Below are positions 25,235 through 33,821 of a stretch of 64,000 nt of DNA, piece by piece; the first letter of the stretch is position 1, and each line of letters starts with the position of its first letter. The DNA lies in NCBI GenBank assembly GCA_963754445.1, contig CAVWFT010000003.1, positions 124,001-188,000 of the forward strand, in the 5' to 3' direction. The notes beneath the pieces are model-generated. The model searched no databases, had not been told where the DNA came from, and was given only the letters and a program-made list of their open reading frames with translations. The translations under genes and the position numbers were made by a program. Source of the DNA: Bog-473 sp963754445 (lineage in GTDB: Bacteria; Actinomycetota; Acidimicrobiia; Acidimicrobiales; RAAP-2).

Positions 25235-25693
25235 TCAGCCGGCGGGCTCCGCCGTCCTGATGCGCTCGAGGATCAGACCGAGTGTCCGCAGGTCCTCCTC
25301 GCCGAGCGCGCTCAGCGAGGGTGGTGGCGTCCCGAGGATCTGATTGGCCCGCTTCGCCATGTCCTTGCCCTTCCGGGTGGCCGCGACCACCCGGGCCCGC
25401 CGATCGGTCGGGTGAGGCTGGCGCCGGGCCAGGCCGAGTCCCTCGAGCTCGTCGACCAGCACGGTCACGTTGGGTGGGTCCATGCCCAACTCGTCGGCCA
25501 GCTCGCGCATCGACATGGAACGCGCCGCGATGCGACGCACGGCCTTGAGGCGACCGAAGCTCAGGCCGACGGCATTGGCCACCTCGCGCCGGCGCTCGTT
25601 GTCGAGCACGAGGTCGCACATCAGGGCCCAGACCGCCCGGTCACTCGCCGACGACGGGCCCGGTGTCGTGTCGCCACGTGCCGCGGCACTCAT
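25235..25693 (-). CDS. MarR-family transcriptional regulator
   Basis: The product has 152 residues. The winged helix is MSMRELADELGMDPPNVTVL followed by VDELEGLGLARRQPHPTDRR, where the DRR in the wing is a strong MarR signature. Its ATG (25693) overlaps the stop of the MFS exporter gene (ATGA), so it is co-transcribed with and probably represses that gene. An AT-rich inverted repeat at the exporter start is the likely operator. The ligand is unknown, typically a phenolic or drug-like compound. Confidence 0.93.
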   Translation of the reverse strand: MSAAARGDTTPGPSSASDRAVWALMCDLVLDNERRREVANAVGLSFGRLKAVRRIAARSMSMRELADELGMDPPNVTVLVDELEGLGLARRQPHPTDRRARVVAATRKGKDMAKRANQILGTPPPSLSALGEEDLRTLGLILERIRTAEPAG

Positions 25694-27189
25694 GCGGACG
25701 CCCGCTCGGTCAATGCTTCCGGATTGAGGGTTTCGGCGGTGCGCCGGGCCGACTCCATGGCCCGGCGGGAGGTGGCGAAGATCCCGAGCACCAACACGAC
25801 CGCGCCGCATCCGGCGAGCGTCCACCAGGCGGCGTGGCTGGCGGAGGCCAGGTCACCCCTGAGGGAACGGCTGAGCCCCGATGTGACGAGCGCACCGGAG
25901 ACGGCGACGCCCAAGGTGGCGCCGATCTGGCGTGAGGTGGAGGCGATGGCCGAGGCCACGCCGGCCTGGGCCCGCGGCATGCCCGACACGGCGGTGTTGG
26001 TGATCGGCGGATTCACCAGACCGAACCCGAGGCCGAAGACGACATAGGCCGCGAAGAGCCAGGTGAACGGCGTGACTCCGGAGAGGCGGGTCAGCATCAC
26101 GCAGGCGGCCACGAGACACACCCCTGAGGCGACCAGGGGGAGGCGTGGACCACGCTGGCCGACCATCCGCCCCGAGAGCGGGGAGGCCACCACCGTGAGA
26201 GCCGCCATTGGCAAGGTGTCGAGTCCGGCGTGCAGCGGAGAGAGACCGCGCACGTCCTGAAGGTAGAGGGTGTTCATGAAGAGGAACCCGCCGAAGGCGG
26301 CGAACGCCGCCACGGCTGTGATGGTGGCGGACGCGAACGGAATGGAGCGGAAGAACCGGAGATCGATGAGCGGGTCCTCCCGCCGGGGCTCGTAGTACAC
26401 GAACGCGACGAGGGCCAGCACGGCGGCGGAGAAGGCGGCCAGGATGGGAAGGGAGAGCCACCCCTTGGTCGGGACCTCGATGATGCCGTAGGTGAGCGTG
26501 GCCAAGAACACGACCATGAGCACCTGTCCGATCGGATCGAAGCGACGCGCCCGAGGCGCACGCGACTCGGGGATGTAGCGCAGGGCCAGGACGATGGCGG
26601 CGACGCCGACGGGGATGTTGATCCAGAAGATGGATTGCCAGCCCGCCGAGGTGACCAGCAGGCCGCCGACCACCGGTCCCAGGGCCATGGAAATGCCCAC
26701 CACCGCGCCCCAGACGCCCACCGCCTGGGCGCGCTCCTTGGGGTCGGTGAAGGTGTTGGTGATGATCGACATGGCAACCGGGTTGAGCATGGAGCCTCCG
26801 ACCGCCTGGAGCATGCGAAAGACGATCAGCAGCCCGAGGCTGGGGGCCAGGCTGCAGAGCAACGAGCCGGCCGAGAACACGGTCAGGCCGACGACGAAGA
26901 CACGCCGCCGCCCGAAGCGGTCGGCGGTCGAGCCGGACAACATGAGGAGGCTGGCCAGCACCAGCGTGTAGGCGTCGATCGTCCACTGCAGCCCGGACAC
27001 GGTGGCGTGCAGGTCGTGGCCGATAGAGGGCAATGCGACGTTGACGATGGTCACGTCGAGCCCGACGATCAGGAGGCTCATGCAGCAGATGAGCAGGATG
27101 CCCACCCGCCGGTTCCGGCTCAGTTCGTCGATGGCCGGGGAACTCCCACCTCCCGGTGAACCGGCTGTGGCATTTAGTTGCATATTCAT
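25690..27189 (-). CDS. MFS transporter, DHA2/EmrB-QacA family exporter
   Basis: The product has 499 residues with about 14 membrane helices. Family motifs: D in LLIVGLDVTIVNVALPSIGH (motif D1), ADRFGRRRVFVVG (motif A), and ALGPVVGGLLVTSAGWQSIF with WINIPVGVAAIVL (motif C and the DHA2 WIF.INVP pattern). It should export drugs or toxic compounds by proton antiport. The start is ATG 27189 (MNMQLNATAG); the ATG at 27183 is also possible. The MarR gene follows with ATGA overlap. The 15-bp dyad overlapping the start fits autorepression by MarR. Confidence 0.93.
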   Translation of the reverse strand: MNMQLNATAGSPGGGSSPAIDELSRNRRVGILLICCMSLLIVGLDVTIVNVALPSIGHDLHATVSGLQWTIDAYTLVLASLLMLSGSTADRFGRRRVFVVGLTVFSAGSLLCSLAPSLGLLIVFRMLQAVGGSMLNPVAMSIITNTFTDPKERAQAVGVWGAVVGISMALGPVVGGLLVTSAGWQSIFWINIPVGVAAIVLALRYIPESRAPRARRFDPIGQVLMVVFLATLTYGIIEVPTKGWLSLPILAAFSAAVLALVAFVYYEPRREDPLIDLRFFRSIPFASATITAVAAFAAFGGFLFMNTLYLQDVRGLSPLHAGLDTLPMAALTVVASPLSGRMVGQRGPRLPLVASGVCLVAACVMLTRLSGVTPFTWLFAAYVVFGLGFGLVNPPITNTAVSGMPRAQAGVASAIASTSRQIGATLGVAVSGALVTSGLSRSLRGDLASASHAAWWTLAGCGAVVLVLGIFATSRRAMESARRTAETLNPEALTERASA

Positions 27190-27200
27190 AACTATTATGA
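27186..27200. promoter_or_regulatory. AT-rich perfect dyad at the MFS start, likely MarR operator
   Basis: TCATAA-CTA-TTATGA is a perfect inverted repeat that includes the start codon of the exporter. It is strikingly AT-rich for this genome. MarR proteins bind short AT-rich palindromes of about this length near the start of the operon they control. The divergent GNAT gene start is 53 bases away and could be affected too. Confidence 0.7.
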
Positions 27201-27252
27201 CTGTATCAGGAGCGTCCGACCCGCGCCGCGCCGGCGAGGCAGACTCACGACC

Positions 27253-27738
27253 GTGCATCGCTCCGTGGCCGTCCCGATCCCCTACGACGCCCCATTGGCC
27301 CAGGCCCTGATGCAGGAAATGGCGGACGACCTGGCCTCTTTGTACGGACCGGGGAGCTACCCGGCACAGGATCCCGCCCACTGGGCGGCGCCCGACGGCG
27401 CGCTGTTCGTCCTGCGCGTCGGCGACGAACCTGTCGGCTGTGGAGGGTTCATCCGGCACGACCGGACCACGGCGGAGCTCAAGCGCATGTACGTCCGGCC
27501 GCCCTGGCGCCGAGAGGGCCGGGCACGGGCGCTGCTCGACGTGCTCGAGGCCGAGGCCCTCCGGTTGGGCTACGGCCACATGGTCCTCGAGACGGGCGGA
27601 GCGCAGGTCGCGGCACGCAAGCTGTACGTGCAGGCCGGCTACGCGCCCTGCCCCTGCTGGCCGCCGCACGACGGCGACCCCACGTCGGTCTGCTTCCGCC
27701 GGGAACTCGGGTCTCCGGCTACCCATCCGGCGAGGTGA
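27253..27738 (+). CDS. GNAT-family N-acetyltransferase
   Basis: The product has 161 residues with a GTG start. The acetyl-CoA-binding motif A is seen as AELKRMYVRPPWRREGRARA (the usual R.QG.G.A is here R.EGRARA). It is preceded by the strand LFVLRVGDEPVGCGGFIRHD. The C-terminal LETGGAQVAARKLYVQAGYA is the typical GNAT end. The substrate is unknown. The replacement of the second Gly by Arg in the pyrophosphate loop is mildly unusual. Confidence 0.88.
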   Translation: MHRSVAVPIPYDAPLAQALMQEMADDLASLYGPGSYPAQDPAHWAAPDGALFVLRVGDEPVGCGGFIRHDRTTAELKRMYVRPPWRREGRARALLDVLEAEALRLGYGHMVLETGGAQVAARKLYVQAGYAPCPCWPPHDGDPTSVCFRRELGSPATHPAR

Positions 27739-27828
27739 GGGCGCCGAAGCAGCGACCTGGCTCCGTGCGTGATCAGTGACGCCTGGCCGGTGTCGGCCGG
27801 GGCATCGGCGAACCTCTCCGCCCTCTCC

Positions 27829-27864
27829 GCGAAAACGCTCAACGGTCGAGTTGAACGTTTCCGC
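27829..27864. promoter_or_regulatory. 36-base inverted repeat upstream of the sulfotransferase operon
   Basis: Arms GCGAAAACGCTCAAC (27829-27843) and GTTGAACGTTTCCGC (27850-27864) match at 13 of 15 positions around the spacer GGTCGA. It lies 104 bases before the GTG start at 27968 in a 229-base gap. It could be an operator or an RNA hairpin in the leader; no regulator gene is adjacent. Confidence 0.55.
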
Positions 27865-27967
27865 GCTAAGTGCCCGCGAGGCCAGCGGGACCACTCGCCC
27901 TCGTCGGGCGCGACGCAGTAGACCATCACCTGAACCCCCAAAGGCTGCCCGTACGGAGGAGGAATCG

Positions 27968-29008
27968 GTGACCGTCGATCTGAGTGGAGGATTCGGGAAC
28001 GAGCGCGAGTTCGTGTTCGCCGACCAGCCCGACGACCCGGACATGCGGGAATCGGTGAATGCCTGGGTCTGGGACAACGGCAACCAGGTGGGCCTGCCCC
28101 GCGTCGGGATCGAGGCCGTGGCCGACCAGTGGGAGAGCCACGACATTCAGTTGAACCTCGCCACGGCCGAAGGACGGAACTACAACCTGTTCGGCGCCGG
28201 CAAGGTCCACGACGCTCGGGGCGGCGACGGGCAGGCCCGCGTGCTCGGCGCCGGGCCCCTGTCCTTCGAACTGGTCGAGCCCTACCGGCACTGGCGCATG
28301 CGGTTCGAGGGTCTGTCCACCGAGACCACCGTCGACGAGCAGATCGCCGGCCGCGAGGCACCGGGTGAGCCGACCGTACCGGTCGACGTGCGTATCGACA
28401 TCAAGTCGGTGGCGCCGCCATGGGAGAACGGCGCGCTGTTGCCGGAGGCCAAGCGAGTGCTCGACGAGCAGGACGAGGGGGCGCTCATGGGCGGGCCGCG
28501 CTTCGAACAACTCTCCCGGGCCACCGGGACCGTCACCATCGCGGGTACCGAGCACACGATCGACGGCGGCGCGCTGCGAGTACGGCGCCAAGGCATACGC
28601 CGGCTCGGGACGTTCCGGGGCCATGCCTGGCAGTCAGCGATCTTCCCGAGTGGCCGCGGCTTCGGCTACATCGTCTACCCGCCTCGCACGGACGGACTGC
28701 CCACCTACAACGAGGGCTACGTCTTCAAGGGCGACGGTGCCCTCGTGCCGGCACGGGTCATCGAGGCGCCCTGGCTCCGGCGACTCCAAGCCCACGGTGA
28801 AGACGTGTCGGTGGTGTTGGAGACCGAGGGGGGCACCGCGAGGATCGAAGGCGTGTCACTCCTGTCCAACTTCAAGATCATGGCGGGGGTCGGAGCACCA
28901 GACCTGCCCGTCCTGCAGCAGGCGATCAGCCGCTACACGTGGGACGGCGAATCGGCCAACGGCATGATGGAGCGCTCCATTCCGGGTGACCAGCTCTCCG
29001 CGCTATGA
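27968..29008 (+). CDS. Conserved beta-rich protein of unknown function, CrtC/DUF7064-like
   Basis: The product has 346 residues. The GTG at 27968 has a very strong Shine-Dalgarno (GGAGGAGGA). There is no signal peptide. The sequence is beta-rich with many aromatic and charged strands: NEREFVFADQPDDPDMRESV, NAWVWDNGNQVGLPRVGIEA, PLSFELVEPYRHWRMRFEGL and RGHAWQSAIFPSGRGFGYIV. This resembles two-lobed lipocalin-like proteins of the CrtC/AttH group (DUF7064/7065 type), often next to sterol or lipid enzymes; this is tentative. It is coupled by ATGA to the sulfotransferase, so it may bind or modify the same lipid-like substrate. Confidence 0.6.
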   Translation: MTVDLSGGFGNEREFVFADQPDDPDMRESVNAWVWDNGNQVGLPRVGIEAVADQWESHDIQLNLATAEGRNYNLFGAGKVHDARGGDGQARVLGAGPLSFELVEPYRHWRMRFEGLSTETTVDEQIAGREAPGEPTVPVDVRIDIKSVAPPWENGALLPEAKRVLDEQDEGALMGGPRFEQLSRATGTVTIAGTEHTIDGGALRVRRQGIRRLGTFRGHAWQSAIFPSGRGFGYIVYPPRTDGLPTYNEGYVFKGDGALVPARVIEAPWLRRLQAHGEDVSVVLETEGGTARIEGVSLLSNFKIMAGVGAPDLPVLQQAISRYTWDGESANGMMERSIPGDQLSAL

Positions 29009-30180
29009 CGGCGGGCGCGGACGTCGGCGCAGCCCGGATGGCCGACATCGTCGCCCGGGCCGTCGGCGAGACCGGGTTGGAGGACTTCGGTGACGACACC
29101 TGGCGCGAGGGTTTCGAGATTCTCGTCCGTTCGGCCGTTTCCGAAGCATCCTTCAACGATTTCGGGGAGGACTACTTCTACGGATCGCTCGTTCGCCCGC
29201 TGGTGAACCGGCTGCAGGTGGAGCATTGGTACGCACGGCATCCCGAGATCGACGACCAGGCGGTCGAGATCGAGATCCTCGGCGTCGGATTCCCCCGCAC
29301 CGGCTCGACTGCGCTGTCGAGCATGTTGGCCGAGGACCCGGCGTTCCGGAACCTGCGCATCTGGGAGGAGACCGCTCCTTGCCCGCCACCCGGCCTGTCC
29401 TCCGCCGACGACGAGGCCAGGATGGCGAACGCCCGCACGATGGTCGAACGAAGCCACGGTGCCACGGCCGATCGACTGCGTTCGATGCTGCCGCAGTCCC
29501 CCACCGGGCCGACGGAAGACCACGATCTGATGGCCCTCGAGTTCAAGGCCCAATATTTCCTGGTCTACGCCCACATCCCCACCTACGCCGACTGGTTCGC
29601 CCACTGCGACATGGAACCGACGTACCGCTACGAGAAGCGGGTCCTCAAACTGTTGCAGTGGAAGACCCCACAGAAGCGCTGGCGCCTGAAGAGCCCCACG
29701 CACTCCATGTTCCTGTCCGACTACGAGAAGGTGTTCCCCGAGGCGCGCTTCGTCCAGACGCATCGCGACGTGGCGAAGGTGCTGCCGTCGGTCTCGGACC
29801 TGTACTGCACCATGCTGCGGAACGGCAACCCCGCAACGGACCCGGCCTACGTGGGCGAGCTCAACATGGAGCACTGGGGACTGGCCCTGGACCGCATCCT
29901 CGACTTCCGGGCCGACGCCGCACGCGAGGCCAAGTTCTTCGACATCGGGTTCAGCGATTTCCAAGCCGAGCCGATCGAGCTGATACGCACCCTTTACGAC
30001 TGGCTGGGCGACGAGCTCACTCCTGACACGGTGATGCGCATGGTGGCGTGGCGTGCCGACCACCCGAAGGACAAGTACGGCGCCCACGACTACAGCGCGA
30101 CGGAGTTTGGCATCACCGACGAGGCGTTGGCGGCACGCTTCACCCCGTACCGGCGCAGGTTCGCAAGGCTCCTCGGCTGA
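29005..30180 (+). CDS. PAPS-dependent sulfotransferase family protein (Sulfotransfer_3 type)
   Basis: The product has 391 residues. The PAPS 5'-phosphosulfate loop is ILGVGFPRTGSTALSSMLAE. The 3'-phosphate-binding strand region is RWRLKSPTHSMFLSDYEKVF with EARFVQTHRDVAKVLPSVSD, which carries the conserved Arg and Ser. The C-terminal YGAHDYSATEFGITDEALAA is common in this actinobacterial group. It would transfer sulfate to a hydroxyl, probably on a lipid or sterol, in the cytoplasm. It overlaps the preceding gene (ATGA). A paralogue lies at 33818. Confidence 0.9.
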   Translation: MTAGADVGAARMADIVARAVGETGLEDFGDDTWREGFEILVRSAVSEASFNDFGEDYFYGSLVRPLVNRLQVEHWYARHPEIDDQAVEIEILGVGFPRTGSTALSSMLAEDPAFRNLRIWEETAPCPPPGLSSADDEARMANARTMVERSHGATADRLRSMLPQSPTGPTEDHDLMALEFKAQYFLVYAHIPTYADWFAHCDMEPTYRYEKRVLKLLQWKTPQKRWRLKSPTHSMFLSDYEKVFPEARFVQTHRDVAKVLPSVSDLYCTMLRNGNPATDPAYVGELNMEHWGLALDRILDFRADAAREAKFFDIGFSDFQAEPIELIRTLYDWLGDELTPDTVMRMVAWRADHPKDKYGAHDYSATEFGITDEALAARFTPYRRRFARLLG

Positions 30181-30196
30181 AAGACCTCCGGACGAC

Positions 30197-31441
30197 CTAC
30201 GCCCCGACGGCGTCGGGGTTCTCCAGCACGACGGCCACCCCCTGGCCCGAGCCGACACAGACACCGGCGACTCCGTACCGCTTGTTCCGGAGATGGAGCT
30301 CGGTCGCCAAGGTGAGGAGGTAGCGAGTGCCCGACGAACCGAACGGATGGCCGATGGCCACCGCTCCCCCGTTGAGGTTCACCCGATCGTCGGGAACGCG
30401 GAAGCCCCCGAGCTGGTTCGGGAGCTCACGCAACACCCCGAGGGCCTGGGCCGAGAAGGCTTCGTGCACTTCCCAGACGTCGACGTCCTCGGGCGCCACC
30501 TTGGCCCGGGCCAATGCCTTCGGGATGGCGAAGGCAGGGGCGATGCCCATGAACTGCGGATCGAGGGCGTGCGTTGCGGATGACAGGATCCGAGCCAGCG
30601 GGTGGGCTCCGAGGTCGGCGGCCGCCGCCGGGCTGGCGAGCAGAACCGCGCTGGCGCCGTCGTTGAGCGGCGAAGAGTTCCCTGCCGTCATCTGCGTGGT
30701 GTTCGGTTGGGGACCGAGCGCGGCCAGTCCTTCGGGTGTCGAGTCTCCACGGATGCTCTCGTCGTGCTCGAAGCTCCAGGCGGCGCGACGGCGGGTGGCA
30801 GGGAACTCCACGGGTTGGATCTCCTCGCCCAGCCGGCCCGAATCGCGAGCGGCCGCCGCACGCAGGTGCGACCGCAGCGCGAACGCGTCGATCTCCTCTC
30901 GTGTCAGTCCGTAACGGTCGGCGACGTTCTGTGCAGTTTTCACCATCTCGACGTAGGCGCCTCGAGCCAACAGGGCCGGATGCGGGGGGCCGCCGGCACC
31001 GGCCCACATGGTGTCGAGGAGGAGGACCGGACCACGAGGACTGAAGGGTGCATCGCCCTTCATGTAGGCCCAGCCCGAGCGAGACATCGATTCCGCTCCC
31101 GCAGCCAGTCCCACCTCGAGCTCGCCGGCGCGGATGGCGTGGGCGAGGAACGTGGCACCCGTGAGCGAGGAGGCACAGAAGCGGTTGATCGTGACGGCGG
31201 GAACCGAGTCCGGGAAGCCAGCCGCCAACGCGGCCCAGCGACCGAGATCGCCCATCCCTTCGTGCGCGCCGTTGACGCAACCGGCGGTGATGTCCTCGAC
31301 GCGATGCAGGGGAACACCCGTCCGCTCGCATGCCGCCACCATGGTCTGGCCGAGAAGGTCGTCGAGTCGGATGCCCGAGAGCGCTCCTCCGTACCTGCCG
31401 ACCGGTGTGCGCACCCCGCCAAGGACGAGAGCATCCGTCAT
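30197..31441 (-). CDS. Acetyl-CoA acetyltransferase / thiolase
   Basis: The product has 414 residues. The catalytic set is complete: nucleophilic Cys in INRFCASSLTG, His in NGGAVAIGHPFGSSG, and second Cys in GVAGVCVGSGQGVAVV. The middle NTTQMTAGNSSPLNDGASAV and WEVHEAFSAQ are also classical. It is a degradative-type thiolase that cleaves 3-ketoacyl-CoA or condenses acetyl-CoA. The start MTDALVLGGVRTPVGRYGGA at 31441 is the standard N-terminus. It converges with the sulfotransferase gene. A hairpin in its last codons (CCCCGAC-GGC-GTCGGGG, 30202-30218) may end transcription of the convergent gene. Confidence 0.95.
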   Translation of the reverse strand: MTDALVLGGVRTPVGRYGGALSGIRLDDLLGQTMVAACERTGVPLHRVEDITAGCVNGAHEGMGDLGRWAALAAGFPDSVPAVTINRFCASSLTGATFLAHAIRAGELEVGLAAGAESMSRSGWAYMKGDAPFSPRGPVLLLDTMWAGAGGPPHPALLARGAYVEMVKTAQNVADRYGLTREEIDAFALRSHLRAAAARDSGRLGEEIQPVEFPATRRRAAWSFEHDESIRGDSTPEGLAALGPQPNTTQMTAGNSSPLNDGASAVLLASPAAAADLGAHPLARILSSATHALDPQFMGIAPAFAIPKALARAKVAPEDVDVWEVHEAFSAQALGVLRELPNQLGGFRVPDDRVNLNGGAVAIGHPFGSSGTRYLLTLATELHLRNKRYGVAGVCVGSGQGVAVVLENPDAVGA

Positions 31442-31559
31442 GGCCAGAACCCACCCTTCCATCCGAACGAGAAGCAACACCAAGGGGCCGTTCGGAGGTT
31501 AACAACAGGCGCCGGCCTCCCGATCGGCTCCGGCCGACCAGCTCGGTACGCTGTGGGCC

Positions 31560-32648
31560 GTGGATGCTCCCACTGAGCCGGGCGCGCCGGTCCGGCTGCA
31601 AGAGCCGCAAGCGGTACTCACGCCGCTCACGGCTTCGGCCATCTTCCTCGTGGCCACGATCGACCCTGGTGGTGAGCAGACCGTCCGTGACCTTCTGGGC
31701 GATCTGGCCGGGCTGGAACGCACCGTCGGGTTCCGGGTCCCCACCGCCGGCCTGACCCTCGTCACCGGCATCGGTTCTTCCGCCTGGGACCGCTTGTTCT
31801 CGGGACCCCGACCCGCCGAGCTCCATCTCTTTGTCGCTCTGCAGGGGGCACGCCACGACGCGGTGGCCACCCCCGGTGACATCCTCTTCCACATCCGTTC
31901 GGAACAGGCCGACGTCTGCTTCGAGCTGGCCACCCTGATCATGGATCGCCTGGCGGACTCGGTCACCGTGGTGGACGAGGTCCACGGCTTCAAGTATTTC
32001 GACGATCGGGACCTGCTCGGCTTCGTCGACGGCACCGAGAACCCGGTCGGGGGAGACGCTGCCGCCGCCGTGACGGTCGGCGCCGACGAAGACCCGGATT
32101 TCGCCGGGAGCAGCTACGTCATCGTGCAGAAGTACCTGCACGACATGAAAGCCTGGAACAAGCTCGACGTCGAAGGACAGGAACTGGTGGTCGGGCGCCG
32201 GAAGCTGTCGAACCTCGAACTCTCCGACGAGACCAAGCCGAGCAATTCGCATGTGGCTCTGAACACGATCGTCGGACCCGACGGCGTCCAACGGCAGATC
32301 TTGCGCGACAACATGGCCTTCGGTGCCGTGGGGCAGGCGCAATTCGGAACCTATTTCATCGGCTACGCCTCCACTCCGCGCGTGACCGAAACGATGCTCG
32401 AGCACATGTTCCTCGGCGACCCCCCGGGGAACTACGACCGCATCCTGGACTTCTCGACTGCGGTCACCGGCTGCCTGTTCTTCGTGCCGACGGCCGAGTT
32501 TCTCGACGACATCCCGCCGGCCCCGGACGCGGCGGGTCAGCCGGGTAACGACGTGGGTGGTTCGGCGTCGTCGCCGGAGATCGACGGCACCGCGGACACC
32601 GATGGGGCCGGGTCGCTCGGCATCGGTGACTTGCGGGGCCAGGCCTGA
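31560..32648 (+). CDS. Dyp-type heme peroxidase with encapsulin targeting peptide
   Basis: The product has 362 residues with a GTG start. The DyP signature is LLGFVDGTENPVGG (catalytic Asp, about residue 157). The proximal heme ligand is likely His231 in PSNSHVALN, and RQILRDNMAF supplies the distal Arg. It oxidises dyes or phenolics with H2O2. After the fold, ~40 linker residues rich in Ala, Pro, Asp and Gly lead to GSLGIGDLRGQA, nearly the same as the GSLGIGSLKGGE tail of the ferritin-like encapsulin cargo. This strongly suggests loading into the encapsulin encoded at 24404. There is no signal peptide, consistent with a cytoplasmic nanocompartment. Confidence 0.93.
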   Translation: MDAPTEPGAPVRLQEPQAVLTPLTASAIFLVATIDPGGEQTVRDLLGDLAGLERTVGFRVPTAGLTLVTGIGSSAWDRLFSGPRPAELHLFVALQGARHDAVATPGDILFHIRSEQADVCFELATLIMDRLADSVTVVDEVHGFKYFDDRDLLGFVDGTENPVGGDAAAAVTVGADEDPDFAGSSYVIVQKYLHDMKAWNKLDVEGQELVVGRRKLSNLELSDETKPSNSHVALNTIVGPDGVQRQILRDNMAFGAVGQAQFGTYFIGYASTPRVTETMLEHMFLGDPPGNYDRILDFSTAVTGCLFFVPTAEFLDDIPPAPDAAGQPGNDVGGSASSPEIDGTADTDGAGSLGIGDLRGQA

Positions 32649-32780
32649 GTCGACGCCGAGAGCCTGGACCTCGAGGGCCGGGCGAGTCGTCGCCGAAGGG
32701 CGTTAACCTCGCAGCGCCCCGGGGGGAGCACGGCCGTGAACCACATCGCCGTGCCCGGGCCATGAGGGAGAGGAGGGCGC

Positions 32781-33821
32781 GTGGCAGACATGCATGCCGT
32801 GCAGGTGACCCGTCACGGTCAGCCCGGCGAGGTGCTCGAGGTGCGATCGACCGAACGCCCCGAGCCGGGCCCCAACGAGGTCCGGGTGAAGGTGGGCGCT
32901 GCGTCACTCAACTTCAACGACATCGACCGCTGCCGGGGCAACCTCGTCTCGGTCCCGACGCCGCCGCCCTTCACGCTGGGCATGGACGTGTGCGGCGTGG
33001 TGGACGCCGCCGGCCCAGGTGGCGAGGCGTGGCTCGGCAAACGGGTGGTCGCCATCACCAAGAACGCTCTCGGTGGTATTGCCGAGTACGCCATCGCCGA
33101 CACGATCTCGGTGTTCGACGCGCCCGCCTCCTTCGACGATGCCGAGGCCACGGCGTTCCTGTTGACGTTCCAGACCTCCCATCTGGCCCTTTTCAAGCGG
33201 GGTCGGCTCCGAGCCGGTGAGACCCTGGTCGTGCACTCGGCGGCCAGCGGCTTGGGCACGGCGGGCATACAGCTGGGCAAGGCGGCCGGGGCTCGGGTCA
33301 TCGCCGTCGCCGGCGGCCCGGAGAAGGGCGGGCTCTGCAGGTCGCTCGGGGCCGACGTGGTGGTGGACCACTCGGCGGTGGACTTCGTCGACGCGGTGCT
33401 GACGGAGACGGGCGACGCCGGGGCCGACGTGGTCTACGACCTCACCGGGGGCGACATGGTCGAGCCCTCGTGGCGCTGCACGGCCCATGGAGGCCGCTAC
33501 CTGGCCGTCGGGTTCGCCGACGACGACGCAAACGGCATGACCGGTCGTCCGCTGCGCATGGCCTGCATCGGCAACATCGACATCGTGGCCGTCATGCTGG
33601 CCTGGGTGGACACCGTCGATCCCGGCATGCGTCGCTTCGGATTCAATCCGTTCGGGCGGGCTGTGGCCGAGGAGATCCACAACGATCTGCTCCGCCTGGC
33701 TGAAGCCGGAACCATCCGGCCGGTGATCGGCAAGCGGGTCACCATGGAGGACGCCGGCCGTGCGCTCGACGAGCACGAAGCACGCCGATCGCTGGGCCGT
33801 ACGGTGGTCGAGGTCGGATGA
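32781..33821 (+). CDS. MDR-superfamily NADPH:quinone oxidoreductase-like protein
   Basis: The product has 346 residues with a GTG start. It is a zinc-free medium-chain dehydrogenase: ASLNFNDIDRCRGN near the N-terminus, nucleotide-binding LVVHSAASGLGTAGIQLGKA (the usual AA.GGVG is here SASGLGTAG), and GADVVYDLTGGDMVEPSWRC. No Cys/His set for zinc is present. Such enzymes reduce quinones or enoyl groups with NADPH. It overlaps the second sulfotransferase gene (ATGA). A paralogue lies at 56118. Confidence 0.9.
   Translation: MADMHAVQVTRHGQPGEVLEVRSTERPEPGPNEVRVKVGAASLNFNDIDRCRGNLVSVPTPPPFTLGMDVCGVVDAAGPGGEAWLGKRVVAITKNALGGIAEYAIADTISVFDAPASFDDAEATAFLLTFQTSHLALFKRGRLRAGETLVVHSAASGLGTAGIQLGKAAGARVIAVAGGPEKGGLCRSLGADVVVDHSAVDFVDAVLTETGDAGADVVYDLTGGDMVEPSWRCTAHGGRYLAVGFADDDANGMTGRPLRMACIGNIDIVAVMLAWVDTVDPGMRRFGFNPFGRAVAEEIHNDLLRLAEAGTIRPVIGKRVTMEDAGRALDEHEARRSLGRTVVEVG

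Noticed and set aside
30202..30218. CCCCGAC-GGC-GTCGGGG hairpin as an independent terminator feature
   Set aside because: It lies within the last codons of the thiolase gene. It may end the convergent transcript, but coding constraint explains it as well, so it is only noted there.
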